Below, piece by piece: positions 7,284-14,314 of a stretch of DNA of 25,893 nucleotides; position 1 is the first letter of the stretch, and each line of letters starts with the position of its first letter. The DNA lies in assembly GCA_937990735.1 (NCBI GenBank), contig CALKQT010000031.1, positions 1 to 25,893 on the forward strand, in the 5' to 3' direction. This DNA is from an uncultured Campylobacter sp. Lineage in GTDB: Bacteria; Campylobacterota; Campylobacteria; Campylobacterales; Campylobacteraceae. The position numbers and the translations under genes were made by a program. The notes beneath the pieces were generated by a model, which was not told where the DNA came from, did no database searches, and saw only the letters and a program-made list of their open reading frames with translations.

Positions 7284-7652
7284 TTAAACCTCTCTGAATT
7301 TAAGCGTCAGATAAAAGAGCGGCTCTGCGCTTTTAAAAAGCGGTTCCGCGCTTACTGCAGCGTCCGTATAATCAAATCTTGCTCTGATTTGCCCTGTATC
7401 AGTTAGCAATACAAGCTCGCTATCAGCAGAGCTTTCGGCTAGAGCGATTAGGGCGTCTATGCAGCTTTTGCTTTGCCATGCGATCTCGTCGCTGGAAAAC
7501 ACGAGAGCTCTATTTTTACGCTCCCTCAAAAATACGATCTCCGCTCCGCTTATAGCGGTCTCGCTTGCCGCTGTTAGCGAGTAATTTCTAAACTCGTCTT
7601 GTAAAAACAAAGGCTCGTCGAGCTTTACGTTTTCTACGGCTTTTAATTTCAT
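7284..7652 (-). CDS. Tail protein after tape measure, unknown
   Basis: 122 aa, mixed alpha/beta, acidic, no membrane segments. The ATG overlaps the tape-measure stop as ATGA, so it is co-translated. The gene directly after the tape measure in siphovirus-type modules usually encodes a distal tail or minor tail protein (lambda M/L position). That is inference from order; the residues alone do not identify it. The gap of about 45 bp after it holds no clear signal beyond the next gene's RBS. Confidence 0.6.
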   Translation of the reverse strand: MKLKAVENVKLDEPLFLQDEFRNYSLTAASETAISGAEIVFLRERKNRALVFSSDEIAWQSKSCIDALIALAESSADSELVLLTDTGQIRARFDYTDAAVSAEPLFKSAEPLFYLTLKFREV

Positions 7653-10600
7653 ACTCCGACCCCTTTTAAATATCTTTGAAGCGCCGCCGCGGTATCTTCG
7701 TCAGTTTGAGCTTTATAGCTCGCTCCGCCTAGATTGAAGTTTAAATTTACATTTTTAGCAGCAGCGGCATTCGGTTTTAAAAACTCGGCGGCATAACCCT
7801 CTATGTTTAGACCCTGCTTCGCTCTAGATAACAGATCCTCGGCAAGAGCGCGGAAATTCGTAAAATAATCGTTCCCTTTGATTTTAAAAAATCCCGGGTA
7901 TTGCTTATTCCATGACCTAACTGCGTCAAGCCCATTCCTGAAAAGCTTTTTATCGATCATCGCATAGAATTTATCGGAGAGCCTATTGGCTAGTCTCCTA
8001 ACGTCTGCGGAGCTTATGCTCATATCTATTCTTTGCATAAACTCACTATTTTGGCGAGCTAATACAAGTCCGCCGCTAGCGAAGCGAGCTAGCTTCTCTT
8101 TTGGGATCGCCCTAGCGTTAAGCTTCGCAAAAAATTTAGCACCGTAGTAGTCCACAGCTCTGACGTTTTGGATAAACTCACCCCTGCTTAGCAGCGCAGG
8201 CACATCATCCCTGCCTGCGGTATCATGCCCAGCGATCTTGCCGCTATATCGCCTAAAAAGCTCCACCGCTCCACCGCTAGCAAAAGCTGCGGCATTTGTG
8301 CCTTTTATCTTGCCTCCACCTATGGTTTTGACATGGATCGTATGGACCGATGATGTAGGTCTTTTAAGAGCTTCAATCGTCTTTTGCGCCGCTTTGGCAT
8401 CCGGATCGATCGTATGGATGCTTGAGCTTGGAGCTTGCAGGCTCTTTTTCGCTTCCTGCGCCGCCGCGTCGTCCGCGGTTATTTTGATGCTAGCCCCTCC
8501 GTTCATAGCGTCTTTTAGCTCGGCGATTTTGGTTTTTACATCCTCAAAACCCTCAGCGCTAAAATCTATCTTACCCTCTGCAGCCCTCTGTTTTAGTGCA
8601 ATCAGCTCGTTGTAGAGTGCCTTTTCACTCTGCAAGCTAGCCTCTACCGCCGCCTTTTCAGCAGCAATATTTGCCATCTTGGCGCCATGAGCAGCAAGAT
8701 CGGCATTTTTTTGCATCTCATTGGCGCTTAAATTTAGCGCCAAAATTTCATTTACGGTATTTTTATAATCTGCCGCCCTATTGATAGTTTGCGCGTTTTT
8801 GCCACTTCCTAGGCTCTTTTGCGCGCCCAAGCTATCGTTGATTTTAGAGGCTTGATCGGCGTAGCGCTTAAAGCTCTCCAAATCCTTATTATTGAGCGCC
8901 TCTTTTGCTGCGCTAAGCGAGCGGGATAGAGCTAGGCGATCGTCGTTAAATTTTGCTTCCTCGCTCATCCCTGCCTGATTTGCCAGGCGGATCTTTTCTG
9001 CTGCGCTAAATTCCAAGTTCTCGCGGTTGCGTGCGTATTTTTCCTCTATACCCACTCGCTGCTGCGCCATCTTTTCTAGCTGCGAGTTGTAGCTTTGCTC
9101 CTTTGCAAGCAGTGAGGCAATCGTGCGGTCATGGCTTTTTATACGCGCATCCGCATCTTTTAAAAACTCGTTTAAAAGCCTTTTATTGTCATTTATAATC
9201 GCATTATTTGCCGCCTCGCGCGCATCCACCATAGAGACAAGACCTTGTTTTAGCCGCTCGATTTGATTGATCTGTTGCTCGATCTCGTTTTTGACGTCCG
9301 CTTCTACAACCTTATCAAGCCTTACCTCTTTTAACCCCTCAAGGCTTGCTCTAAGCCCTCTAAGTGCTTCATCTGCGGCGGCTATCCCTTTTGCGGCAGC
9401 TTCCGTGCTTAAATTTTCATTTTTGCCTAGGTTCCATACATTGCCCGTCTTTTCTAGTTCTACACCTAAATTTGCTAAGCTTGAGCGAAAATCATTGGTA
9501 TTTTGCGTTGCTTTGAGCATATATGAAGGCAGGTCAAATTTAAGATTTGCGGGGATATAAAATATGTTATTGAAAGCCTCGGCGAGTTCCCCGAGCCCCT
9601 TTGCCGCGGTAGAAAAAACTCCTGCATCCTTTTCTCCGGCGAGCCAGTCGGGCATAGCTATATCGCTTAAAGCGGAGGCTGCTTTTATAAGCGAGCCTAT
9701 AGAGTTTGCAAGCAGCGCCGCAGCATTAGCGGCAGCTTCGAAGGTATCTTTGTTGAAAATACCGCTCGCGATCTCATTTATGCCCTCGCCGAAGCTCGCT
9801 AAAGCCTGCCTAAGTGTCGCATCGTTTGAGAGATACTCATTTATTTCGGCAAAGGAATTTTTAAGCCCCTCAAACAAAGGCTTAGTAGCCTCTCCTTGAA
9901 GTTCCGCCATAGACGCCTTATAGGTACTTACCAGGGCTTCAAATTTCGGAGCGCTAAAGGAGGCTTGCTCGCCGAAAATTTTAAGCTTTTCGTTCATCAC
10001 GTCGAAAAACGAGCCGTTTTCTATCGCAGCCTTTAGACTTTCGGTCTGAAGCCCCAAGGATTTCAAAAACCGCCCGAAGTCGGTATTTGTTTGGATAATG
10101 CCTGCGCCCACGCTATCTAGCGTCGCTTTTAGGGAGTTTACATCAGCCCCTGAGCTTTGAGCTGCGTATGAGATATTTCGAAATAGCGCGAGAGCCTTTT
10201 CTAGACTCATATTTGAGCTAGCGGTAGAGTAAAAGCTCGTAAACATCGCGGCTAGATCGCTAGAGCTGAAATCTAGCTCGCTATCGAGCTTTTTAAGCTC
10301 CTCAAGAGCCGCGCTTGCCTTTTGTCCGCTCAGCTTCCATTTTTCAAACGGATCGAGCTTGCCGCTTTTTTCCGCGACATTTATCAGGCTTCTTAATCTA
10401 GCGTTTAAATTTTCTACGGTGGTATTATTCTCAAGCCCGGCGGCGATAAACTCCCTAACACCCTGAGTAGCGCTAGATATAACCGAGCTGAGCCCTCGCA
10501 GCGAGATTGTCAAATTCGCAAACGCATCGGATTTAATCCCATCTAGCGCGCTTTTGAGCATACCCGTGCTTTTGCTCGCCTTTTGTGCAGCAGCCTCTAC

Positions 10601-10678
10601 GTCCGATAGCCCTTTTTTGACCTTTTCGGCACCGCTGGCGTCTGCTTCGACACCTATTTTTATCTTCAAATCAGCCAT
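7649..10678 (-). CDS. Tail tape measure protein
   Basis: 1009 aa, by far the largest protein here. It starts MADLKIKIGVEADASGAEKVKKGL, the typical start of tape measure proteins. Long Ala/Ser/Lys/Glu helical stretches follow (coiled coil around 490-700), with hydrophobic Ala/Leu/Ile segments in the first half (SAAALLANSIGSLIKAA region) and a compact C-terminal part. Tape measures set tail length and are ejected with the DNA. Together with the chaperones upstream this indicates a long non-contractile tail rather than Mu's contractile one. RBS TTTAAGG lies ahead of the ATG at 10678, in DNA that also carries the opposing promoter of the plus-strand gene at 10727. Confidence 0.9.
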   Translation of the reverse strand: MADLKIKIGVEADASGAEKVKKGLSDVEAAAQKASKSTGMLKSALDGIKSDAFANLTISLRGLSSVISSATQGVREFIAAGLENNTTVENLNARLRSLINVAEKSGKLDPFEKWKLSGQKASAALEELKKLDSELDFSSSDLAAMFTSFYSTASSNMSLEKALALFRNISYAAQSSGADVNSLKATLDSVGAGIIQTNTDFGRFLKSLGLQTESLKAAIENGSFFDVMNEKLKIFGEQASFSAPKFEALVSTYKASMAELQGEATKPLFEGLKNSFAEINEYLSNDATLRQALASFGEGINEIASGIFNKDTFEAAANAAALLANSIGSLIKAASALSDIAMPDWLAGEKDAGVFSTAAKGLGELAEAFNNIFYIPANLKFDLPSYMLKATQNTNDFRSSLANLGVELEKTGNVWNLGKNENLSTEAAAKGIAAADEALRGLRASLEGLKEVRLDKVVEADVKNEIEQQINQIERLKQGLVSMVDAREAANNAIINDNKRLLNEFLKDADARIKSHDRTIASLLAKEQSYNSQLEKMAQQRVGIEEKYARNRENLEFSAAEKIRLANQAGMSEEAKFNDDRLALSRSLSAAKEALNNKDLESFKRYADQASKINDSLGAQKSLGSGKNAQTINRAADYKNTVNEILALNLSANEMQKNADLAAHGAKMANIAAEKAAVEASLQSEKALYNELIALKQRAAEGKIDFSAEGFEDVKTKIAELKDAMNGGASIKITADDAAAQEAKKSLQAPSSSIHTIDPDAKAAQKTIEALKRPTSSVHTIHVKTIGGGKIKGTNAAAFASGGAVELFRRYSGKIAGHDTAGRDDVPALLSRGEFIQNVRAVDYYGAKFFAKLNARAIPKEKLARFASGGLVLARQNSEFMQRIDMSISSADVRRLANRLSDKFYAMIDKKLFRNGLDAVRSWNKQYPGFFKIKGNDYFTNFRALAEDLLSRAKQGLNIEGYAAEFLKPNAAAAKNVNLNFNLGGASYKAQTDEDTAAALQRYLKGVGV

Positions 10679-10699
10679 GCGCTTTGCCTTAAATTTTGA

Positions 10700-10705
10700 T
10701 ATAAT
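10700..10705 (+). promoter_or_regulatory. Promoter -10 of the moron gene
   Basis: Perfect TATAAT at 10700-10705 in a TTTTGATATAATATGC context, as in Campylobacter sigma-70 promoters that rely on an A/T-rich upstream stretch rather than a conserved -35. A transcript would begin about 10712, just before the AGGAG site and the ATG at 10727. It opposes the flanking tail operon. Confidence 0.55.
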
Positions 10706-10726
10706 ATGCTTTCAGGAGACGAGCAA

Positions 10727-11020
10727 ATGGATCTATTCGGTTTTACAGATAAAAACGGCGAAGGCTTGTTTGGCTTTTTAATGTGCCTTGCGATAGCGAC
10801 GCAGTTAAAAGAGTATTTTGCGCGCAAAAAGGCGCAAAGGATTGCCGCAAAAATCGAAGCACAAAAGCGCCTAAGCCGCTCGGAGATAGATTTTATATTT
10901 AAAAATATAGATAAATTTAGCCGCGAGCAGCGAGCCGAAGTTAGGATTTCGCCTAAAGACGAGCCTTTTGTGCGTGAGCTTGCTCGAAAAAGCGGAATAA
11001 GCTTTGCTCGCGCCTCATAA
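10727..11020 (+). CDS. Plus-strand moron inside tail operon, unknown function
   Basis: 97 aa from ATG 10727, chosen because AGGAG lies 8 bases upstream; an in-frame ATG at 10706 has no RBS and would fall at the promoter. Residues about 13-30 (LFGFLMCLAIATQL) are hydrophobic and could be one membrane segment. The rest is basic and helical (KEYFARKKAQRIAAKIEAQKRL) and ends with a charged region. It is the only rightward gene within 13 kb of leftward tail genes, has its own TATAAT, and ends 3 bp from the converging chaperone stop. This is the classic layout of a moron expressed from the prophage; exclusion or host-modifying roles are common for such genes, but none is shown here. A minus-strand open frame over the same DNA (10666-11070) is poorer. 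Confidence 0.7.
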   Translation: MDLFGFTDKNGEGLFGFLMCLAIATQLKEYFARKKAQRIAAKIEAQKRLSRSEIDFIFKNIDKFSREQRAEVRISPKDEPFVRELARKSGISFARAS

Positions 11021-11023
11021 AAA

Positions 11024-11266
11024 TCAAGCTTTAGCAAATTCTTTAAGCCTTTCGATACCGCTTCTTTCATCCCTTCCCTCGCTCATAAATTTTTTAAACG
11101 CCCGGTCGTCCGCGAAGCGCGCAATTCTAACCGCCGCAGAAATTTCTTTTAGCCCTTGAGCCTCTATCTGCGAAAAGCCCTCTACCGCCTCTTTTGCAAA
11201 GCTGAAAGGAAGCTCCCATGCCCTAGCCAAGCCGTGCTTTAGCAGGTAGCAGATCCAAAAGGTTAT
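11024..11266 (-). CDS. Tail assembly chaperone, frameshift-extended part (lambda T-like)
   Basis: About 80 codons read only after a -1 shift at the A9 tract (11266-11274). The frame is open without interruption from the slip site through ITFWICYLLKHGLARAWELPF to the stop at 11024. It has no good start of its own: the first in-frame start-like codon is a TTG at 11230 without an RBS. In lambda, the G and G-T proteins made by programmed -1 frameshifting coat the tape measure during tail assembly; position (between tube and tape measure) and layout match. The joint product would be about 164 aa. A separately initiated TTG protein is the alternative. Confidence 0.7.
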   Translation of the reverse strand: MTFWICYLLKHGLARAWELPFSFAKEAVEGFSQIEAQGLKEISAAVRIARFADDRAFKKFMSEGRDERSGIERLKEFAKA

Positions 11267-11517
11267 TTTTTTTTACCGCCCTCGCCGCTTGCGGTAAGAT
11301 CGCCGTAGGTTAGGCGCAAAATTTCCTCATAAAGCTCATTTGCGGCGCTATAGCCTAGGTTTTCAATCTTATCTGCGCTAAGATCGCAGCACTGCTTTAA
11401 AATTTCGGCTATATCGTCGTTTTTGATGATGCCCGATTGAATTTTATAAATTAATCCGATGGATAATTCTCTAATCGTAATGCCGTTTTTCAACGTCTTT
11501 TTTTTAAACAGATCCAT
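11263..11517 (-). CDS. Tail assembly chaperone (lambda G-like)
   Basis: 84 aa from ATG 11517, preceded by AGGAG with 5-base spacing; a GTG two codons upstream is possible. Mostly helical and charged: MDLFKKKTLKNGITIRELSI, then a C-terminal Gly-Lys tail ending in KKK-stop. The three terminal Lys codons are one run of nine A residues that forms a slippery site, giving an extended product by -1 frameshifting. Such G/G-T pairs are conserved in position just before the tape measure gene in siphovirus tails. The family is inferred from layout; sequence similarity is not evident by eye. Confidence 0.75.
   Translation of the reverse strand: MDLFKKKTLKNGITIRELSIGLIYKIQSGIIKNDDIAEILKQCCDLSADKIENLGYSAANELYEEILRLTYGDLTASGEGGKKK
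11266..11274 (-). other. A9 slippery sequence for -1 frameshift
   Basis: On the coding strand GGT AAA AAA AAA TAA: in-frame AAA AAA codons preceded by A give the A-AAA-AAA heptamer directly before a stop codon. Slipping one base back avoids the stop and enters the long open frame down to 11024. The stop immediately after the slip site and the absence of a good start in the second frame support programmed use. Confidence 0.7.
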
Positions 11518-11525
11518 TCTCACTC

Positions 11526-11867
11526 CTATTTAACTCGTTTTATAGGGAAATTTAGATCAAAAATGTAGGCGTATAGGCTTTCGCTTATAAAACGCGTCTC
11601 GGCACTTTTTAAGATGATGACACGCCTTTCTGCCTCATCTTTTAAAAGCTTGTTGCTAAGCGCCATGATCTCATCTAAAATTCCATAAATTTCGCAATCT
11701 AAAGTATTGCGCGCTAAAACGATTTGAAACTTCAGGCTAGTTTCGTTCGCGCTGATCCTTTCAAAGCCGCTAAAAATCAGATAATCGCCGTTTTGATCTA
11801 TAAGCGCCGTATTCGCTACCGCCGTAAGATTTAGCTTAGCTGTTAGATACTCCAGCGTCTCTTTCAT
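11526..11867 (-). CDS. Putative tail terminator protein
   Basis: 113 aa, alternating helix and strand: helix ETLEYLTAKL, strands around YLIFSGFERI and LKFQIVLARN, helix IYGILDEIMALSNKLL, then strands RRVIILKSA and LYAYIFDLNFPI. This order fits the small alpha/beta tail terminators (lambda gpU-like, Mu gp37-like) that cap the tail tube. It lies upstream of the chaperones, though separated from the tube gene by the lysis genes. The ATG overlaps the holin stop by 4 bp. Assignment by fold pattern and position, moderate confidence. Confidence 0.55.
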   Translation of the reverse strand: MKETLEYLTAKLNLTAVANTALIDQNGDYLIFSGFERISANETSLKFQIVLARNTLDCEIYGILDEIMALSNKLLKDEAERRVIILKSAETRFISESLYAYIFDLNFPIKRVK

Positions 11868-12166
11868 TTTGGCTCCTCATCGTCTCTTAGAGTAAATTTC
11901 TCTTTAAAAAAGCTTGTCGCCAAATCTAAAATTCCGCTGCCTTTGAAAGCGCCTATGCCGCAAATCGCAAGGCTAAGGCGCATATCCTTGGCATAAAAAA
12001 ACGCGATCTCATAAATGATATAGGCGCTAAAACAGCCGTCGCAAAGCCTCGTAAAAAACGAGCGCAGCGCTACCGCCGGCGATTTTTCGGTTGCGGAAGG
12101 CCGCCTAAACCATGCTACTATGCTGCCTGCGACGCCGACGGCACAGACATAAGCTAGATACTCCAT
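11864..12166 (-). CDS. Holin (LydA-like)
   Basis: 100 aa with three likely membrane segments: about 3-20 (YLAYVCAVGVAGSIVAWF), 44-60 (FSAYIIYEIAFFYA) and 66-85 (LSLAICGIGAFKGSGILDL). It ends in a charged cytoplasmic tail (KEKFTLRDDEEPK). Size, topology and the G-x-G-x-x-GSG third segment fit the LydA/phage_holin group. It would open the inner membrane at a set time and release the lysin. It lies with two spanin genes and one more membrane protein in a compact lysis cassette, whereas the lysin candidate is 9 kb downstream. Confidence 0.75.
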   Translation of the reverse strand: MEYLAYVCAVGVAGSIVAWFRRPSATEKSPAVALRSFFTRLCDGCFSAYIIYEIAFFYAKDMRLSLAICGIGAFKGSGILDLATSFFKEKFTLRDDEEPK

Positions 12167-12169
12167 TTC

Positions 12170-12358
12170 TCATGCTTTGCCGTGTGGGCTCAAGCGCCCG
12201 GGAGACGCCGTAAGCGCCCCGCTAATGCCTATGCAGCACGACCACGCCAAAAATAGCGCATTCGTATTGCGGATAAAAAGCTCAAGTAGCGTAAAAAGCT
12301 CTAAATTAAAAATTACCAAAAGCACCGCGCGCAGTAGATAGAGCAAAAAAGGCTTCAT
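12170..12358 (-). CDS. Small membrane protein of the lysis cassette
   Basis: 62 aa from ATG 12358, which overlaps the upstream spanin stop as ATGA. Two hydrophobic segments: about 4-28 (LLYLLRAVLLVIFNLELFTL) and 33-50 (NALFLAWSCCIGISGAL), with a polar Ser/Pro/Gly/His tail. Between the spanin and holin genes it may be a second holin, an antiholin, or a pinholin-type protein; the sequence does not decide. Confidence 0.65.
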   Translation of the reverse strand: MKPFLLYLLRAVLLVIFNLELFTLLELFIRNTNALFLAWSCCIGISGALTASPGRLSPHGKA

Positions 12359-12594
12359 TCGTTCGCCCCTTGCGTGCAATCTTTTGCGATCTGCTCGCAC
12401 TTTAGAAAATATGCCATTAGCGCCTTGTGCGCTTCAAAGTCCGAACTCTCAGCAGGGCGCAGAGGCATTTTTAGGTTGCATTTTACAGGGATGAATACCT
12501 GTTTTATCTGCGGCTCTTTAGCGCAGCCTGCAAGCATAAAGACGCTAAAAAGCGCTATTAAAAAGCATTTTATACGCTCTAAGCTCACTCTCAC
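12355..12594 (-). CDS. Rz1-like outer membrane lipoprotein (o-spanin)
   Basis: 79 aa. A lipoprotein signal peptide with lipobox LAGC (Cys24) is clear: CFLIALFSVFMLAGCAKEP. The mature part is about 56 aa and contains KMPLRPAE and KCEQIAKDC. The gene begins out of frame inside the 3' end of the Rz-like gene, an overlap typical of spanin pairs. The two would bridge inner and outer membrane and fuse them in the last step of lysis. Start by GTG at 12594; a second GTG two codons later is equally plausible. Confidence 0.8.
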   Translation of the reverse strand: MRVSLERIKCFLIALFSVFMLAGCAKEPQIKQVFIPVKCNLKMPLRPAESSDFEAHKALMAYFLKCEQIAKDCTQGANE

Positions 12595-12853
12595 AGCCTT
12601 TGTCCTTTATATAGATTTTTGAAACGCTCTTTATTTTATCTTCATTCAGCCCGCTTGCCCTGATTTGCAGCGACTTTATCGCCGCGTTTTGCAGGCTGAG
12701 ATTTGCCGCGCAGCTTTGAGCCTCCGCCTGCTTTGAAGCATAGGCACTATTAAGAGACGAAATTTCAAATTTTAGCTTCGTAATCCACGCTGCGCTTAGC
12801 ATGCAGACTGCGATTAGAGCGTAACCCAAAGCCCGCGCGTTCAAAAAAGGCAT
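12545..12853 (-). CDS. Rz-like inner membrane spanin (i-spanin)
   Basis: 102 aa from ATG 12853, chosen because AAGGA lies 7 bases upstream and it begins just after the tail tube stop; longer in-frame starts would overlap that gene by over 100 bp. An N-terminal membrane anchor (about 8-25, LGYALIAVCMLSAAWI) is followed by a coiled-coil-like periplasmic region (KLKFEISSLNSAYASKQAEA onward). Cysteines at the end of the helix may give disulphide dimers as in Rz. The o-spanin gene overlaps its 3' end. Confidence 0.75.
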   Translation of the reverse strand: MPFLNARALGYALIAVCMLSAAWITKLKFEISSLNSAYASKQAEAQSCAANLSLQNAAIKSLQIRASGLNEDKIKSVSKIYIKDKGCESELRAYKMLFNSAF

Positions 12854-12863
12854 AACCCTATCC

Positions 12864-13592
12864 TTAAAGAGCGCAAATTTCAAAGAATTGATTCCCTGCC
12901 GCACGGGTTTCATCTTTGAGAATATCGACGCTAAAGCTGATAGAGAGCCAATCATCGCCCTTGAGCGCAAAATCCCCGTCCGCTCTTAAGGAGCACTTAT
13001 AAAAAGTCGCTTTCATCGCGCTTCCCGTCGCCGCCTCGCCGATAAACATCAGCGCGCACTCCAGTTTGCTATTTTTAAAGGCGCTCATCTTTTCTTTTTG
13101 GATACCGGCGCTCAGGCTCAACGTAACCTCGCCCGAAACGTCTTTTAAAAACTCTACTATCCCGCTATTTTCGTGATACTTGTAGTCCTCATCCTTTTTT
13201 GGAGCGGTACCGCCGCCTCCTACGGCGGCGCTCAGATTGCCGCCTACGGCTCCCAAATCTACGATATCGCCCGCTTTCGCGTCGGTAATTTTAACGCTTG
13301 CCGTCTTGCCGCTCTGCGACGTTTCGCCGAAATAGGCTCTAGCCAAATTCTTGATGGAAATTTCGTCGCTTTTAAAACTCATCGTAGCGCTTTGGCTCTT
13401 CACGATCGTTTTATCGATCGCCTGCGTCGCCCCCTCGGTGTTGGTATGCTCGAGCTTCTCAAGCTCGGTCTTTATGCTTACCTCCGAGCTGAGCCCGAAG
13501 TATTCAAATCTGCCCGTAGGTTTGCCCTCTTTATAGACGTCGATATAGAGTTTGCCGCCGCCGAGGGTTACGTAATCGCTACTGCTAGCCAT
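12864..13592 (-). CDS. Major tail tube protein
   Basis: 242 aa. It starts MASSSDYVTLGGGKLYIDVYKEG and contains the pattern of tail tube proteins: GRFEYFGLSSEVSIKTELEKLEHTNTEG near 26-53 (Glu-rich loop with hydroxyl residues), then a beta-sandwich, with ISFSVDIL near the end. The tube carries DNA from the head. It follows the capsid and connector genes, but a 220-bp leader with hairpins separates it from them, suggesting its own expression control. ATG 13592 is preceded by AAAGGAGAAAAT. Confidence 0.8.
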   Translation of the reverse strand: MASSSDYVTLGGGKLYIDVYKEGKPTGRFEYFGLSSEVSIKTELEKLEHTNTEGATQAIDKTIVKSQSATMSFKSDEISIKNLARAYFGETSQSGKTASVKITDAKAGDIVDLGAVGGNLSAAVGGGGTAPKKDEDYKYHENSGIVEFLKDVSGEVTLSLSAGIQKEKMSAFKNSKLECALMFIGEAATGSAMKATFYKCSLRADGDFALKGDDWLSISFSVDILKDETRAAGNQFFEICAL

Positions 13593-13812
13593 ATTTTCTC
13601 CTTTATTTTAAATTTGCGCGTCGTCTCGCTTTGCTATGCGTCGTCGCGATTGCGTGCGCTTCACTGCGGCGGGACAATACAGCCCGCCTCATTCGCGCCC
13701 TTATCTCTCCTAGCCTAGCCTTGCGATACTTCCGCTGGGACCTAATATTTCTCGAAAGCCCTGAGAGCGGGGTTCTACCCTCCCGCTCGCAGGCTTAAAA
13801 ATCGACGAAATA
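13593..13812 (-). promoter_or_regulatory. 220-bp structured leader before tail tube gene
   Basis: Noncoding gap inside an otherwise tightly packed operon. It contains two GC-rich hairpins: 13765-13788 (7-bp stem GAGCGGG/CCCGCTC, 10-nt loop) and 13668-13688 (6-bp stem GGCGGG/CCCGCC, 9-nt loop). The second shares loop and downstream GCAG with the hairpin at 16153-16173. No convincing reading frame or strong promoter is seen. Could be an RNA processing or attenuation site, a protein-binding leader, or a dispersed REP-like repeat. Confidence 0.5.
13668..13688 (-). repeat. GC hairpin, copy B1, upstream of tail tube gene
   Basis: Coding-strand reading GGCGGG-CTGTATTGT-CCCGCC followed by GCAG. The hairpin at 16153-16173 reads GACGGG-CTAGATTGT-CCCGTC and GCAG. 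The G-to-A and C-to-T differences are partners in the stem, a compensatory change that argues the structure is selected. Confidence 0.65.
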
Positions 13813-14118
13813 TCAAATTTGATCAAGCTCGCTTTTACGCTGCCCGCTCTTGATTATCCCGCCGCTGCCGTCGTCATTTTTTATCGCTGCCGCTTCTCTT
13901 AGAGCTTCGTTTGCCAGTATCTGATCCAGCTGCGTCGGCTCTATTTTCAGTAGTAGCTTGAGTCGAAACATCGCCAGATCCATTAGCGAGGGTTTCGGAA
14001 TCGCCTTTTTCTTGCTCAGTGCTCTGGCTTCCTCCATCGCTTGCTTCGCTAGAGCCTCGCTCACTTCCGCCTTGTTGAATAGACTCTGTCTCGCTCTGCT
14101 TAGAAATTCCTCGTCCAT
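13813..14118 (-). CDS. Small helical protein after capsid gene, putative connector
   Basis: 101 aa, strongly helical and charged (LFNKAEVSEALAKQAMEEAR, MDLAMFRLKLLLKIEPTQL). Position directly after the major capsid gene suggests a head-tail connector or head completion protein; no family is certain. ATG 14118 has GGAGG 12 bases upstream, a little distant. A second frame starting at ATG 14149 with a better-placed AAGGAAATAAG runs to 13874 and encodes a Ser/Gly/Glu/Gln-rich protein of low complexity; it may be an uncoupling leader or a shadow. The 101-aa frame is preferred for its protein-like composition. Confidence 0.55.
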   Translation of the reverse strand: MDEEFLSRARQSLFNKAEVSEALAKQAMEEARALSKKKAIPKPSLMDLAMFRLKLLLKIEPTQLDQILANEALREAAAIKNDDGSGGIIKSGQRKSELDQI

Positions 14119-14173
14119 TTTCTAAAAAATCCTCCGCACAATAATGCATCTTATTTCCTTTTTTTTGATTTCT

Positions 14174-14218
14174 CGGGCGAGCCAAGCCCGCCCTGCGACG
14201 GGGAGCGCAGGCGCTCCC
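14174..14218 (-). repeat. GC hairpins: copy A2 and GGGAGCGC palindrome
   Basis: Two adjacent hairpins in the leader of the post-capsid gene. 14174-14192 is the second copy of the element at 2660-2678, with one loop difference. 14201-14218 is GGGAGCGC-AG-GCGCTCCC, 8-bp arms. CGTCGCAG between them resembles the sequence after the hairpins at 13668 and 16153. Confidence 0.65.
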
Positions 14219-14239
14219 TCGACCCACCTAAAGTTTCAT

Positions 14240-14260
14240 AAATTTTGCTTCGCAAAATTT
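14240..14260 (-). terminator. Hairpin after capsid gene, possible attenuator
   Basis: AAATTTTGC-TTC-GCAAAATTT, perfect 9-bp arms, about 55 bp after the capsid stop on the coding strand. Hairpins of this AAATTTTGC type are common in Campylobacter. It could partly terminate transcription so that capsid protein exceeds downstream tail proteins, or protect the 3' end of a processed capsid mRNA. Confidence 0.5.
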
Positions 14261-14314
14261 TAAAATTTTCAGCGGTTTTGCCTGTAAATTAGTCCCATCC
14301 ATTGGCGCTCAAAC

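Noticed and set aside
8238..9899. Plus-strand frames opposite the tape measure gene
   Set aside because: Ser/Ala/Phe-rich reverse readings of an Ala/Lys/Glu-rich coding sequence, without ribosome binding sites.
10666..11070. Minus-strand open frame of 134 aa over the moron
   Set aside because: Ser/Arg-rich shadow composition, no ribosome binding site, and it overlaps both the chaperone end and the tape measure start; the plus-strand frame has promoter, RBS and protein-like composition.
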